Both the position numbers and the translations under genes were made by a program. Below, piece by piece: positions 28,920-40,983 of a stretch of 64,000 nt of DNA. The notes beneath the pieces were generated by a model, which saw nothing but the letters and a program-made list of their open reading frames with translations, had not been told where the DNA came from and searched no databases. This DNA comes from Calamus simplicifolius (lineage: Eukaryota > Streptophyta > Magnoliopsida > Arecales > Arecaceae). The stretch is taken from NCBI GenBank assembly GCA_900491605.1, contig UESW01005083.1, positions 105,559 through 169,558 on the forward strand, read 5' to 3'. Positions within the stretch are counted from its first letter, which is position 1, and every line of letters begins with the position of its first letter.

Positions 28920-30508
28920 TTTCTGCATAAGGAAAAACTAAAGTTTATTAGTATATAAATTGATTTAGTTTAAAGACTTAGACTTTAGTCTAAAGATTCT
29001 TCCACTATTTTGTTCAAATTGGTAGCCTCTACACCCCAATTCGAAGAATTATTCTTAATTCTTTAGTAGGCACTAAGATCTACATAAACTACATACAGGC
29101 CCAAGTGAAGCTTGGCTAATCCATATGCATCTAAGAGTATGTTTAAAACCAATTATTTTCCCAAATAATTCTTAGTGTTCAGTTTACCCCATATACCTCT
29201 TCAGCATGCATGAAGTGCCTCCACTGAAAGTTCTGGTTAGGTCTAACCATTAAATGATATAATCAGTGTAACCTATCAATAGACAACCAAGCCCGAGTGA
29301 AGCTCGGCTCACCTGACTATTTATTTAATAGTTATGCTGACTTATCATATAATGAATGATAATTTCGATGGTTGACAAGCACCATGCATGGAGTGACTCC
29401 AATGATTATCAAGACATCAGACTCATTATCACCCACCTTAATGGGAGGCTATGATCTAGTTATCATATAACTATTTCATTTTAAGGACCTAATAATTTTA
29501 GAGAATTTTAATAATATGAAGATAAATTGACTAATCAAGTTTTCCCATTGAATCTATGAAATCGGTAGAATGAAACAAGATTAAGTCAGGTTAAGTGGCA
29601 CCTAAATCAGTTAGACTAATTTCCTTACAGGCATGGGTCAACCCGAATCAGATAAATGATCTGAATCATAAATGGTTCACCACATTGACTAGGTGAGTGA
29701 GATCGATGGGAGGGATATGCTATTAACTCGTTAAAGACGCATCAATACGAGTAGCTCCCAATTAAAAACCATTCGATCGTTGATCCTAGAGCAACTTGCC
29801 AACCCACCTTGACATCATATGGTTAACCAATTCTGATTTGACCATCTAAAGATTCATGCTCAACCACGGAGCCTAATTTACTTCCATTTGGTTTAATCAA
29901 AGAGAAGGACATGATCAACTACAACTATTGTTTGATTTAGAGCATTCTTAACCTAATCTAATTAGATTTGATCAAATACTCTTACAGTCCAGTTGATTTA
30001 AACCTTAGGGTCTAACCCTTTATGGACCCGATTTAGCTAACCCAAAGGATTAAATATATTTCATGTTTACATGTCATATATTTCAATCAAGCATCATATG
30101 TATTATGTTACTACTCATAATTCCTATATTTAGATCATATCTAAAGAGATTATGAATTAACATTTGACATTCAAATTAGACTCTCATAAATATTTGTATG
30201 TTTCATAACATAGACATCATGCCATCATATATCATATCTATGTTTTATACTAAACATGCAAATATCATGTTTTATATAACATCAACATGTATCAAATATA
30301 AAACATATTTTGAGAGTGTGTGTAATCAGTGTTTTGAGGCAAAGATCAATTTAAATTATCACAGCAATATGTCACAGAATACCTCGTTGAATGGGTAATT
30401 TGGATTTTCAATCCATATGAGACCGAATAGACCTGAGATTTATTTTAGCCTTGATTACACAATTAATATGAGCATTAATTTACATGCAATAAATTAGATC
30501 AATATGAA
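28920..30508 (-). other. long untranslated leader of outer copia element
   Basis: About 1.6 kb between the primer-binding site and the gag ATG, AT-rich, with no recognisable protein. Imperfectly repeated segments (AAGTGAAGCTTGGCT / GAGTGAAGCTCGGCTC near 29104 and 29295; CATGCATGAAGTGCC / CATGCATGGAGTGAC near 29207 and 29384) recur about 190 bp apart. The plus strand shows a small open frame at 30198-30398 that I do not consider real. Confidence 0.6.
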
Positions 30509-30509
30509 A

Positions 30510-30526
30510 CCATCGCTCTGATGCCA
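30510..30526 (-). other. primer-binding site (initiator-Met tRNA type), outer copia
   Basis: The minus strand reads TGGCATCAGAGCGATGG two bases after the 5' LTR. This matches the usual TGGTATCAGAGC start of sites complementary to the 3' end of initiator-Met tRNA with one change (T to C). Confidence 0.8.
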
Positions 30527-30528
30527 TT

Positions 30529-32495
30529 TGTTGGGAGAAACAATTCCCGAGGTATGCATATTTTAAAATTTTGATAAAAATTATCAATGCGGAATTTTAA
30601 AGATTACATACTAATCTATCTAACATGCATTAAGATCATATCTTTGCCTTGTATAGGATCGATTGATCCAAAATATGCATATAAAAAAATATCAAGATCA
30701 TATCTTGATCTTCAAGATGACTAGTCATACTACTTATCTTGAAGCCTACCTTAAGATCTAGGGATCAAATCGCTTACCTTAAGAACAGTAGGTAAATCCT
30801 TATTGCTCTGCAGCCGTTCAATCGTTCGACCTCTAGTATCATCCATGCGAAGCCCTGAATGATCAGATTTCCGGGAGTGCTAGCTCGCAAAAAAATAGCT
30901 TTGCTGATCTTGAATCCTCCCACTTGAATCTTCTTCTAAGATCCACCACGCTTCCGCTAACATCAAAATCGCCAGGATTTTTTTATTCTAACCTTTTTAG
31001 AATTACAATCCACGACATATCGTGTATTATTGTTCTGTGTTTTCTGGTGAGGGAATGCCCTCTATTTATAGTCTCAATTTAGCCTTAACATTGAATTCTG
31101 ACATTAAGAGTTCCGTCGTTTGGTAAAAGCGAAGAGATGCCGAAGGCAGGACGCTTGGTTAATTCCGACGCTCGTGAAAACCAAGGAGACGCCAAAGAGT
31201 CGTGGCTAAATCCGACGGTGAAAATTAATGTTAGGCATTAAATTCTACATGAGAATTTAATATCTCATGAGATGAGATTTTAGCCATCTCATCATATGAG
31301 ATCCTTATGCGAGAGGTTTTGGTTCAGATGATTGTTTAATCTGATCTGAATTTATTTGACTGAACCCACATAGATCATGGTCCAAGTCCAAATCAAATTT
31401 GGCTAGTTCTGAATCTATTTAAATCCAAATCAAGTCTAATTTCAAATCAATATTTGAAATTGACTAGTCTTTCTAATAGACTTAAACCAAATTGAATTTT
31501 ATTCAATTGTACTTAACCCAATTGAGATAGTTTAATCAATCAAATTGATTAATTAAATCATATACGATTCTCAATCGTTGATCAGCAAACAGATCATCCT
31601 AGGAAACTTCTATTCGTGTGACTCTCTAGGTTCGAACCTAAGCCGATAGCATAGAAACAACTTTCTATACTAATCGATGTGCCCATCTAGCAATGGAACC
31701 TGACATCCGGATAGGTCGAAGAGTTTCCGAGCAAACTCCAAGAACCCTAAGAAACAGTTACCGTATAATTCATCCTCTTGACCATAAATGCTAAGGATGG
31801 CTTAAGAGCCTATCAACTCTAAATAGCAAATCCATAAAGTGATTTCAACTTTAGTGATCATGTGACTTTCACATGAAGTGCCTTGGCCAAGGTCTTGCTA
31901 AATTGAAACACAAGCATTTTTCCTTTTAACGAGATAGGTCAAATTCCATCTTGATCCACAACTAACTACCACAAGTACTTGACTGCACCCAGTAACCTTT
32001 CGTAGCTGGATTAAAATCCAGGTGGTCCAGTACCTAAGTACAATGAGTTGCTTGTAAGCCACTGGTTGTGATCTTCAGGTCTGAAGGATACTTATACCTA
32101 TATCTTCTCAGATTAACTCTTGACAGTAGGCATCCAGAAATGAGTCACGTTCGGTGAAATGTACTCCTACACTTCCACATGTATGTCATACTAGTGTCTC
32201 TACACTCCTTGGTTAAGAGGACAACCAACAAAAATGATATACAACGTCCTATAATTGATAGTACTATGGCCCTGTCATAGTATATCATTTGGTCGCGAAC
32301 TCTTTTAAGGACCTTCAAAAATAAATCCTCCTTTATCGTGAAGGAAGATCCTGAGGGCTTCATTACAATCAGGAGTATTAAGAAGATGTTCTTGTAATGA
32401 ATAAACTACCAAATAACTTTTATTAATATATTAATTTATACAATTTACATTAGCACAATCATCAAATGATTGGCTTTAGGATACAATTCCCAACA
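30529..32495 (-). repeat. 5' LTR of outer copia element (1967 bp)
   Basis: Partner of 14952-16957 with the same TGTTGGGA...TCCCAACA ends. About 40 bp shorter, mostly through loss of repeat units at about 31140-31220. It is followed by the TCACG target duplication at 32496-32500. Confidence 0.95.
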
Positions 32496-32500
32496 TCACG

Positions 32501-32879
32501 GACATCAGCCCTGACATTCCATCCATAAAAGTCATCATTCATCATAAGGCCCCAACCACTCAGATTAGATGAACCCCAAAAGTCATCATCCATCATGAGG
32601 CTCCACGTGACTTATTCCATCACTAGATGACAAGGCTCCAAGCTTTCCAAGCAAGTCTCACAGACATCACCCCTGACATTCCATCCACAAAAGTCATCAT
32701 TCATCATAAGGCCCCAACCACTCAGATCAGATGAACCCGAAAAGTCATCATCCATCATGAGTCTTCACGTGACTCATTCCATCACTAGATGACAAGGCTC
32801 CAAGCTTTCCAAGCAAGTCTCACAGACTCCAAGCAACAATAAATTGGGTAAAAGGGACCCCGATCAAATAACAATATAC
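32501..32879. repeat. 162-bp tandem repeat, about 2.3 units
   Basis: GACATCAGCCCTGACATTCC at 32501 recurs as GACATCACCCCTGACATTCC at 32663, giving a period of 162 bp. The units contain AAAAGTCATCAT(T/C)CATCAT motifs and end AAGCAAGTCTCACAG. A diverged relative lies at about 51099-51275, directly upstream of a gypsy-type LTR end. This block is therefore probably LTR sequence of that family, into which copia elements later inserted. Confidence 0.8.
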
Positions 32880-34787
32880 TGTTGGGAATTATGTCCTAAA
32901 GCCAATCAACTAACATGTAAATGATTATGCAAGTTATAAATATATATAAATTATTAATTAATAAATATTTATTTGGTGGTTCATCACATTGCATCTTTCT
33001 AAAATAAATTATTTTGTGATGGAGTCCTTAGAACCATAATCGATTTAATAAAGAGAGGGTTTATTGAGTGATTCTTAAAATAGTTGTGATCAAATGATAT
33101 ATAGTTATAGGACAAATATGTATCAAGTATAGGTCATTGTATGTCATATGGATTGGTTGTCCTCTTTACCAAGGAGTATGGTGATACTAGTATGACATGC
33201 AGGTGAGGTGTATGACATCCCACTGAACGTGACCAATCTGCAGAACACTCTTTTGCCGTGTTCGTAAAGGGATATGGATATAAGTGTCCCTCTCACCTGA
33301 GATCACCGTGGTAGATTGCAAGCAACCTATTGTACTTTGGTGCCGGACTACCTAAATTTTTAATCTAGTGACAGAAGGTTTTTGGGTGCAGTAAAGTACT
33401 TATGGAGTAGTAAGTGGATCAAGACGGGATTGACCCATCCAAATAGTTTGGAGTAAATGTCTCACTGTGTTTCAATTTAGCAAAACCTTGGCCAGGGTAG
33501 TCCTTGTGAGAAGTCACAAGACTTGTGAAGTTAAGATACTTTATAGATGAGCTGATTAAGGGTTGGCAGTTAAATCCTAAGTCATCTTGAGCATTGAGGG
33601 TCAAAGGGATAAATTATATGATAACCATATGCCAGAGGTTCTTGATTATTGTTTTGCAACCTTCGACCTATCCGAACGTCGAGTGTCATTGCTAGATGGT
33701 GACTTCGATTAGTATTGGAAGTGTTCTAATGCTACCAGTTTAGTGTTCAAACCTACGGGGTCACACACCATAGGGGATTCTACCTGACTTGATGATTGGG
33801 AAACTAAATTTTAGTAATTAATTGAAGGATTAAATTGGCAATACGATTGCTGGCTAGCTCAACTTGATTGAGCTATGAAAATTTGGGTCAAATCAAATAG
33901 GATTTGGTTTGGGCTCAATTTAGGTAAGCTTAATGTTAACATCCTTATCCGTTTAAATTCAAATTATAAATTTGAATTTCAAACTAATTTTAAAATTTAA
34001 GTTTGAATTTTGAATTCAAATTTTAAATTTAAATTTAAAATGGATGTTAATGACCTCTTTCTAATTATCTCTCATTCCTTATCTTCCTTCCCTTTCTCAC
34101 TCTATGGTTTTCATTTTTGTGGGGTTGATGATGAGCTTTAAAAGGGATGACTTTAGCTGAAAAAGAAGGGAAAGGATTTCTTCCTAATCTTTCATCCTTT
34201 TTCCCTTTACGATTTTCATTTTTATGGGACTGGTGATTGGCGTTAAAAGGAACGGTTTTTGGTTGAAAAAGAAGATAAGGGTTTATTCCTTATCTTCCAT
34301 CCCTTTTCTCTCTACGGTTTTCATTTTTATAGGACTGGTGATTGGCATTAAAAGGGACAGTTTTTGGCTGAAAAAAAAGATGAAGGATTTTTTCCTTATC
34401 TTCCAACCTTTTTTCTCTCCACCATTTTTATTTTATGGAACTGGTGATTGACATTAAAAAGGAGGCATTTTTGGCTAGAAACGTTGAAAAAGGAAAAGAT
34501 GGGGAAATGAGAAGTTTTTAGGGTGAAAGAGATTCTAGCTATAAAGCTAGGTGTAAAAGGTTTTCTCCATATTTTTGACAACTCTAAGAGCACCTTGGTG
34601 TTGAAAATAAAAAAATCTTCTCCATCTAATTTGATCCTCCATGTTCTTTTACAACTCCAAAAGCACCTTGGTGTTGAAAAAAAAAATTATCGTCGAAGCC
34701 TTGGAGAGGAGCTAGTACTCTGAAGAGGTTGGTCAGGACCAGAACCCCAGTGTGGATCACCTGTAGAGGCCATACTATTAGCCCAGA
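32880..34787 (+). mobile_element. copia-type LTR fragment (plus orientation), related to outer element
   Basis: Begins TGTTGGGAATTATGTCCTAA at 32880, the same start as the minus-strand view of the outer LTR. The first 400 bp align with it, for example GGTTGTCCTCTTTACCAAGG near 33155 and the CTGAACGTGACC segment near 33220. It then diverges and carries a 105-bp tandem repeat. No internal domains follow; the sequence is cut at about 34787 by a Sirevirus-type LTR. It could be a solo or truncated LTR of a sister family. Confidence 0.75.
34080..34460 (+). repeat. 105-bp tandem repeat within the LTR, about 3.5 copies
   Basis: GGTTTTCATTTTT(G/A)TGGG-like units begin at 34106, 34211, 34316 and about 34421. 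Each contains ACTGGTGATTGGC(A/G)TTAAAAGG followed by a TTTTTGGCTGAAAAAGAAG-like segment. The spacing is constant at 105 bp. Confidence 0.85.
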
Positions 34788-36320
34788 TGGCAACCCAAGA
34801 GGGGGGGTGAATTGGGTTCTTTAAAAATTTTAATACTTTAAAACTATATGCCTGATTTGAAGGTGGTTGAGTGCAATGAATAGATAAATGCTAAGCACAA
34901 ATAAATGAGATAGATAGAGAGAGATAATATGCACGACAAACACAAAGATTTTATAGTGGTTCGGTATATCCAACACCTACGTCCACTCCCAAGCTTCACT
35001 TGGGTCCACACTATAATCCACTTGATTACAGTCGAGTTGTTTTACAAGCTCACAACTTAAAACTTGTTGTTTTCCCCGGGATCACAACGAACCTAGCTGG
35101 TTTTTTCGGGCTCACCAGCACAAAACCCAACCACAAGCTATCCTTAGCTTGTATCGAGGATACTACCTCCACTAATTCAATTCTCTGATTGAACTAGCAA
35201 ACAATAATGAAAAATAGAGTTTTGAATACACAGCAGCTCCTCAAATGAGCAAATATGCAATTAAATAAACAAAGGTAAGAAAAGTCTGTTTGAAGCGATT
35301 TAGATGTGTGCTTTTCTTCTTTTCCTCTTCTTCCTTGAAAGATTGAATCAGGCCTTAGCTCAGATTCTTCATGGAAGATCGTAGTTGAGAAGTTGAGGAT
35401 TTGGGGCTTTTGCTTTCTCTCTTCAAATATTGGAAATCTCTTGGATTTGATCTTAAGAAGCTTTTGGATTTCTCTTTGAACTCTCTGGGATTGATGAACT
35501 TAAACTCAGAGTTTTTCCCCTTTTTTGTTTTCTCTCCTTTTTTCTCTATATTTATGTATATCTCTCTATTTGTTCTTCTTTTTTCATTCTTCTTTTTGAA
35601 ACAGATGAATCCCACTATTTATACATCCATAAGAGAAAATATAGCCGTTGGGATGTACATGGAATACTTCTACACACAGAAAAAAATAGCTGTTAGAGAT
35701 TAGGTAGAAAAAATCTTATAGTTGGAGTCCGTTCTGACATTTGAAAAATTCGTTCCTGATAGGTTGGAGTCGGCTCCAACGTTTCAGATGTCAACTCCAG
35801 ATCGTGGTATCCAAAAATAGTAATAAGAAGTTGTTGAGGAGTCGGCTTCGAAAAAGTTAAGTGTCGGCTCGGCGCTTTCGGGAGTCGGCTCCAGAATCCA
35901 AGGGTGTCGGCTCCAATAATGTCCACAAAAACACGTTCTCTATATCTCAGGTTGGAGTCGACTCTAGAAACTCAGGTGTCGGCTCCCGATCTCCAGGTGT
36001 CTGCTTTGGAAACTGATGTAGAAAACACTTCTCTGTATCTCAAGTTGGAGTCGGCTTTGAAATTGTAGGTGTCGACTCTGGGCCGTGCCGAAATTTCAAA
36101 AAAGTTCTGATACTCCCTAGGGTTGGCTCCTGACTGTTTGGGTGTCGACTAAGTTTTGAACTTTCATAATTTCTTTTAAATTTTGATTCAAAACTTATTT
36201 CCTTATACCTTTTGACTAATTAAACATTTTAATTCCTGAAACACTTATTAAATTTGTCGGAAACATAGTTAATATACTGATGTCTTTTGTTGATCATCAA
36301 AATCAATAATTGGGTCAACA
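34788..36320 (-). repeat. 3' LTR of the Sirevirus-type element (about 1.53 kb)
   Basis: The plus strand starts TGGCAACCCAAGAGGGGGGG and ends TTGGGTCAACA. The 5'-most minus-strand bases TGTTGACCC and the other end (TGGCAACCC) form a weak inverted repeat. Between 35720 and 36155 it contains many copies of a GGTGTCGGCTCC / GGAGTCGACTCC motif. The left boundary is judged from the inverted repeat and is less certain. Confidence 0.75.
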
Positions 36321-36345
36321 ATCTCCCTCTTTTTGATGATGACAA
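36321..36345 (-). other. polypurine tract of Sirevirus-type element
   Basis: The minus strand reads AAAAAGAGGGAGAT immediately before the LTR, the conserved tract described for Sireviruses. Confidence 0.85.
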
Positions 36346-36904
36346 AAACATAGAGTATATGCATGATTAAACAATATGAGTTTCAAATCAAATTTCTTCT
36401 CAAATTTTAAGTTAATTTTAAGTTTCATAGTTAAGCTCCCCTGAATGAGGTAGCTCCCCCTATGATACTCAATTTAACATCTTCTCTCCTTTTATCATTA
36501 AAATTTATGAGCATATCAAATTAAGTTCATTTAATGCTTGATACCAATTAAACTTATTTCATTTGAAACTACTTGATTAAACTTATTTCATTTGAAACTA
36601 CTTGATATCAATTAATTAAGCATATACAATCTTCTCTCCCCCTTTTTTGTAATCAACAAAAAGGTTTCTAGAAAAGATTCAAGTTTAATTAATCTTTCTC
36701 TCTTCCTTAATATTATAAAAGGATAATAGTCTAAAGAACAATCAAATTGCATTGCAACATACAAGTAATTCATTCATTTCATATCATCCAAAATACAACA
36801 TTACATTTGATAAAAAGTAAACATTATACATAAAAAAGAGCTTCATTTCATCAAACTTCATTACATTAAAATATCCAAACTGAATTTCAGTACAACAAAA
36901 GGTA

Positions 36905-38289
36905 GAAACATCAAACTCTAAAACGTCTCTTGAGTTTTTTTAAGAGTGTTCCCATTCCTTCACTTTGAACTCTGATAAATTCATTTAACCTTCTATCAAA
37001 GAATGCAGATGCCACTGTGATTTTCTCTTGAAATTCTGCATTGCATCTAGAATAAGTTTTGGAATCTCCTCCAAATTCTTTAAGTTCATCAAATATGTTC
37101 TTGAGATCATTCTTTAAAGATTTTGAAGCAGATCCAAGGGTGGACTCAATCTTGTTTACTCTCTCATCCAAAGAATAAAACATTTCTCTTAAACTCATCA
37201 AACCATTGTCAATTTCAATTTTCATCTCTTCCTTGTGAGTAGCAAATAGACTTTTAAGTTGCTCTAATTGAATATCAGAAAAACCAATGGACGACTGAAC
37301 TAAAGTGGAAGGAGCAGGTGGAGCTGGAGGTACACTCTAACTGTGCCCTGGTGAGCTGTGTCTCACTGATGGTCCTGCCTCTGAAGGACCAGGCTCAGTA
37401 GTCTTAGCAACCCTTTCTCAGTATGACCTTTCCTCTCCCACTGACCATCCTTCTTCACAAAGCCCATCCGATGAATGGTAGCAAGGCTATAGTAGTCTGT
37501 ATGCCTAATATTTTTAAGGGCTCATTTTTAGAAATTACTACTCCTTGACTTTGGAAACTAAAGTTAAAACCATACCGTAGGGCAGGGAGGATCTCTTCTT
37601 ACCATTGGCTTCAGAAATATACAAATAATAATGCCAGCAAATTAATGGGCTGACCAGTAATCACACTGTCCATCACAGCTATGTCTTGCTCCGAGACATA
37701 CTCAAAACGTCTAGTTTTTGGAAATAAAATCCTACTGCAAATGTTGTGAAGTAATCTCAGTTCTAGTGGCAGTTGGTTAGCACTTATCTCTTCAAATTCC
37801 TCTACATCTCTGCCTAACATCCTTGACAATGCCTCACTTCTATTGCTATGGGCATTGGCTATCACTCCGGTAATAGGGATTCCTAATAAATTTCCCAAAA
37901 TTTCTGATGTGAGGTGAACCCTAATCCCTCTAACAAAACTGACAATCCGCCATCACCTCTAGCAAGATTCGAATAGAATTCCTTAACTAATGCGGGGTAT
38001 GTCGGGACATCCAGGGAGCAGATTCTTTTCCAACCCATTTCTTTAATTTGTCTCCCAATCGAAAAACCCTCACTTTCAAATAAACAAAATCTACTTTCCT
38101 TCCCATTGTAATAACCCTACCAACTAGTAAGTCTACCTGTGGAGAAGCAGGTCTAAGCACAGCACTAGGCGTTGAGGAATGAGAAGAAGAATCCGTGCTT
38201 GGCGAAGGCTCACAGACAGGATGCCTCACAGTCTGCTTCCTCATTGCCATAGGAGCTTCAAAGATTGATCCTCTATGCTTAAGTGCCAT
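36905..38289 (-). pseudogene. env-position ORF of Sirevirus-type element
   Basis: Between RNase H and the 3' LTR lies a broken ORF starting with MALKHRGSIFEAP at 38289. It contains a GRKVDFVYLKVRVFRLGDKL segment near 38115-38055 and a LGIPITGVIAN segment near 37880, which resemble the plant-transposon-protein domain found in the extra ORF of Sirevirus-like elements. The C-terminal piece (37225-36911) is Lys/Glu-rich and probably coiled-coil. Stops and frameshifts near 37985, 37905 and 37500 break it. Its function in live elements is unsettled; an envelope role was proposed from position only. Confidence 0.6.
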
Positions 38290-38369
38290 TGAACCTTAGG
38301 GAATGGTTGATTTGAGGAATTTTTGATTTAGGGAGGCTTGGAGAGGTTTTGGAGAAGGTTTGGAGTTGA

Positions 38370-38600
38370 TTAGGGATGAACGGATGTCGACTCTGCTCTT
38401 ATATAATCAGATTGGGACCACAAGGTGTCGACTCCCGCAAAGTCGGATGTTGACTCCAAGTCGCTAACACTGTTAGTGCCCGAACTGGAGTTGGCTCCGA
38501 TAAGCGAGTGTCGGCTCCAAGGTCTAGACTGAGAGCGACACAGATGAGGTGTCGACTCTACTAACTAGGGTGTCGACTCCACTGACAGTTTCAGAAAATA
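38370..38600. repeat. GTCGACTCC/GTCGGCTCC motif cluster upstream of the env-position ORF
   Basis: At least six copies of GGTGTCGACTC(C/T) or GTGTCGGCTCCAA-type words occur here (near 38384, 38423, 38468, 38510, 38550 and 38570), immediately 5' of the minus-strand ORF start at 38289. The same words crowd the LTR at 35720-36155. Confidence 0.75.
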
Positions 38601-38769
38601 AATGAGAGTTTCAAAGATCCAAAACTTATCAAAATAAAATCAATAAATTTTTGATAAAATCTTTGGAATGTTGTGAATCAAATGATTCAAATATCTAGAT
38701 GAATTGTCTTTAGAATCATGAAAGATTTTTTAAGAAAATTAATTGAACTCTAGATAATCAATCTTAAGG

Positions 38770-40925
38770 GTTTCAAAATCATTCCAATGGATCACAAATC
38801 CCTAATTCTCCTCTAAGATAATAGAATCTCTCTTCACTCAAAGGTTTTATAAATATGTCAGCTAATTGTTCTTCAATACAAACATAATCAAGACAAATGT
38901 CATTATTGGCTACATGTTCTCTAATAAAATGATATATAATTTCAATGTGCTTTGTTCTTGAATGTTGGATTGGATTTTTAGTTAAGTTGATTGCACTTGT
39001 GTTGTCACATCTAATAGGAGTTTTATCAAGTGTTATGCCATAATCTTCAAGTTGTCGCTTAATCCAAAGGATTTGAGCACATCAACTTCCAGCTGTAATA
39101 TATTCAGCTTCAGCAGTAGATAATGCAACTGAATTTTGCTTTTTGCTAAACCAAGAGATTAAGTTACTTCCTAAAAATTGACATGCACCCACTTGTATTT
39201 TCTATCTAGTTACATCTAGCATAGTCAGAATCAGAATAAGCAATCAAATTCAGTGTTGAGTCTCTAGAATACCATAATCCTACATTTTAGTTTCACATAA
39301 ATATCTAAGTATTCTTTTTATAGCAATTAAGTGAGATTCTTTAGATTCAGATTGAAATCTAGCATATAAACAAACAGCAAACATAATATCTGGTCTACTT
39401 GCTGTTAAGTAAAGTAGAGATCCAATCATACCTCTATAATACTTTTGATCAACTTTCTTACCATCTTCATCTTTATCCAATTTGCATGAAGGACTCATAG
39501 GTGTTCCAAGGGGTTTGATTGATTCCATTCCAAATTTCTTAGAATTTCCTTCGTGTACTTGGTTTGGTTGATGAAAATTTTCTCTTTACTTTGTTAATTT
39601 GAAGTCCTAGGAAGAAGTTGAGTTCTCTCATCATGCTCATCTCGAATTCACCCTGCATTAACTTAGCAAATTATTGACACAAAAGATTGTTAGTAGCACC
39701 AAACACAATATCATCTACATAGATTTGTACTACTAATAAATCTTTATCTTTTCTTTTCAAGAATAGGGTTTTATCATATTTCCTCTGGAAAAATTATTTT
39801 CAATTAGAAATTTACTTAACCTATCTACCAAGCTCTAGGTGCTTGTTTTAAACAATAAAGTGCTTTATATAATTTAAAAATATGATTTGAAAATTCATGA
39901 TCTTCAAAACCAGGTGGTTATTCTATAAAAACTTCTTCATTTATAAAACCATTTAGAAATGCACTCTAACATCCATTTGAAAAAATTGATATTCATATGA
40001 CATGCAAATGCAAGTAATAATCTAATTGCCTCTAATCTAGCTACAGATGCAAAAGTTTCATCAAAATCAATTCCTTCTTCTTGATTATTCCTTTTGCAAC
40101 TAATCTAGCTTTATTTCTAATTACTATGCCATTTCATCTAATTTATTCCTAAATACCCATTTAGATTCTATAACTGAGTGACCTTTAGGTCTATCAACTA
40201 AGGACCATACATTATTTCTAGTAAATTAATTTAATTCCTCTTGCATAGCTAGCATCCAATTACTATCTTTTTCAGCTTCTTCAACAGTTTTAGGTTCAAT
40301 TTGAGATACAAATGCAAGATGATTATTGATATTTCTCATTGATGATCTAGTTCTTACACCTTGAGATGGATCACCTATAATCAATTCCTTTGGATGACCA
40401 TAGGCATATCTCCAATCTCTTAGCATATCTATATCATTACGAGTAGTATCGATAACATCAATCCTAGAAGAATCATCATCTTTAGCTTCTTGTTCATGGT
40501 CTGAAGATGCATATATATTAATTTTTTAATATCTCTCTCTAGTAAATTTATATCTTCCTCATCATCAATCTTTTCTGAACTTGATGCTAAAGACTCATCA
40601 AAAACTACATGAATAGATTCTTCTACAATTAATAATTTCTGTTAAATACTCTATAGGCTTTACTAGTTGTTGAATATCCTAAGAATATGCCTTCATCAGA
40701 TTTTGCATCAAATTTTTTAAGATTATCTTTACCATTATTATGAATGAAACATTTACAACCAAATGTATGAAAATAACTAATGTTAGGTTTCCTATCATGC
40801 CATAGTTCATAAGGAGTTTTCTTAAGAATTGGCCTAATTAAAGCTCTATTTAAGATGTAACATGCCGTGTTTATGGCTTCCGCCCAAAAGTATTTTGGAA
40901 GGTTGCTTTCACATCCTTTGTGTTC
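38770..40925 (-). pseudogene. Sirevirus-type integrase C-terminus, RT and RNase H remnant
   Basis: From the 5' side on the minus strand: integrase C-terminal blocks L-P-K-Y-F-W-A-E-A near 40900 and Y-E-L-W-H-D-R-K-P-N near 40800; the HPKELIIGDPSQGVRTRSS linker near 40395-40340; and RT pieces near 40200-39700. The RT connection domain has YRGMIGSLLYLTASRPDI near 39440, and RNase H has H-I-E and F-I-R-E-H-V blocks near 38960-38900. The frame is interrupted many times and AT drift is visible. No intact catalytic region remains. Confidence 0.8.
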
Positions 40926-40983
40926 CTTTCATGAAAAGAACCTACTTTCGATTTAACAATTTTACACTAATAATCATGTTTCT

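Larger units (their letters stand above)
14952..32495 (-). mobile_element. Ty1/copia LTR retrotransposon (outer element), interrupted by a nested copia element
   Basis: Two copies of one LTR bound the element: 14952-16957 (3' LTR) and 30529-32495 (5' LTR), both running TGTTGGGA...TCCCAACA. An exact 5-bp duplication TCACG flanks it (14947-14951 and 32496-32500). A purine tract adjoins the left LTR and a tRNA-Met-type primer site adjoins the right LTR, as required for minus orientation. Domain order on the minus strand is gag, protease, integrase, RT, RNase H, the copia order. A second complete copia element (20871-28859) splits gag. Without it the element would be about 9.6 kb. Several stops and frameshifts in pol make it inactive. 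Lineage (Tork/Angela-like) is a guess. Confidence 0.93.
34788..40925 (-). mobile_element. Sirevirus-type copia element, 5'-truncated
   Basis: On the minus strand it carries the C-terminal part of integrase, RT, RNase H, an extra ORF in the env position, a purine tract AAAAAGAGGGAGAT and a 3' LTR. The pol motif HPKELIIGDPSQGVRTRSS, the long A/G purine tract and an additional ORF downstream of RNase H are characteristic of the Sirevirus/SIRE (Maximus) lineage. Gag, protease, most of integrase and the 5' LTR are missing; the sequence stops near 40925, where a plus-strand Ale-type copia fragment begins. All reading frames are broken. Confidence 0.85.

Noticed and set aside
36905..38289. True viral envelope gene
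   Set aside because: Position alone suggests env; no signal peptide or clear membrane segments are visible and the similarity is to a plant transposon-protein domain.
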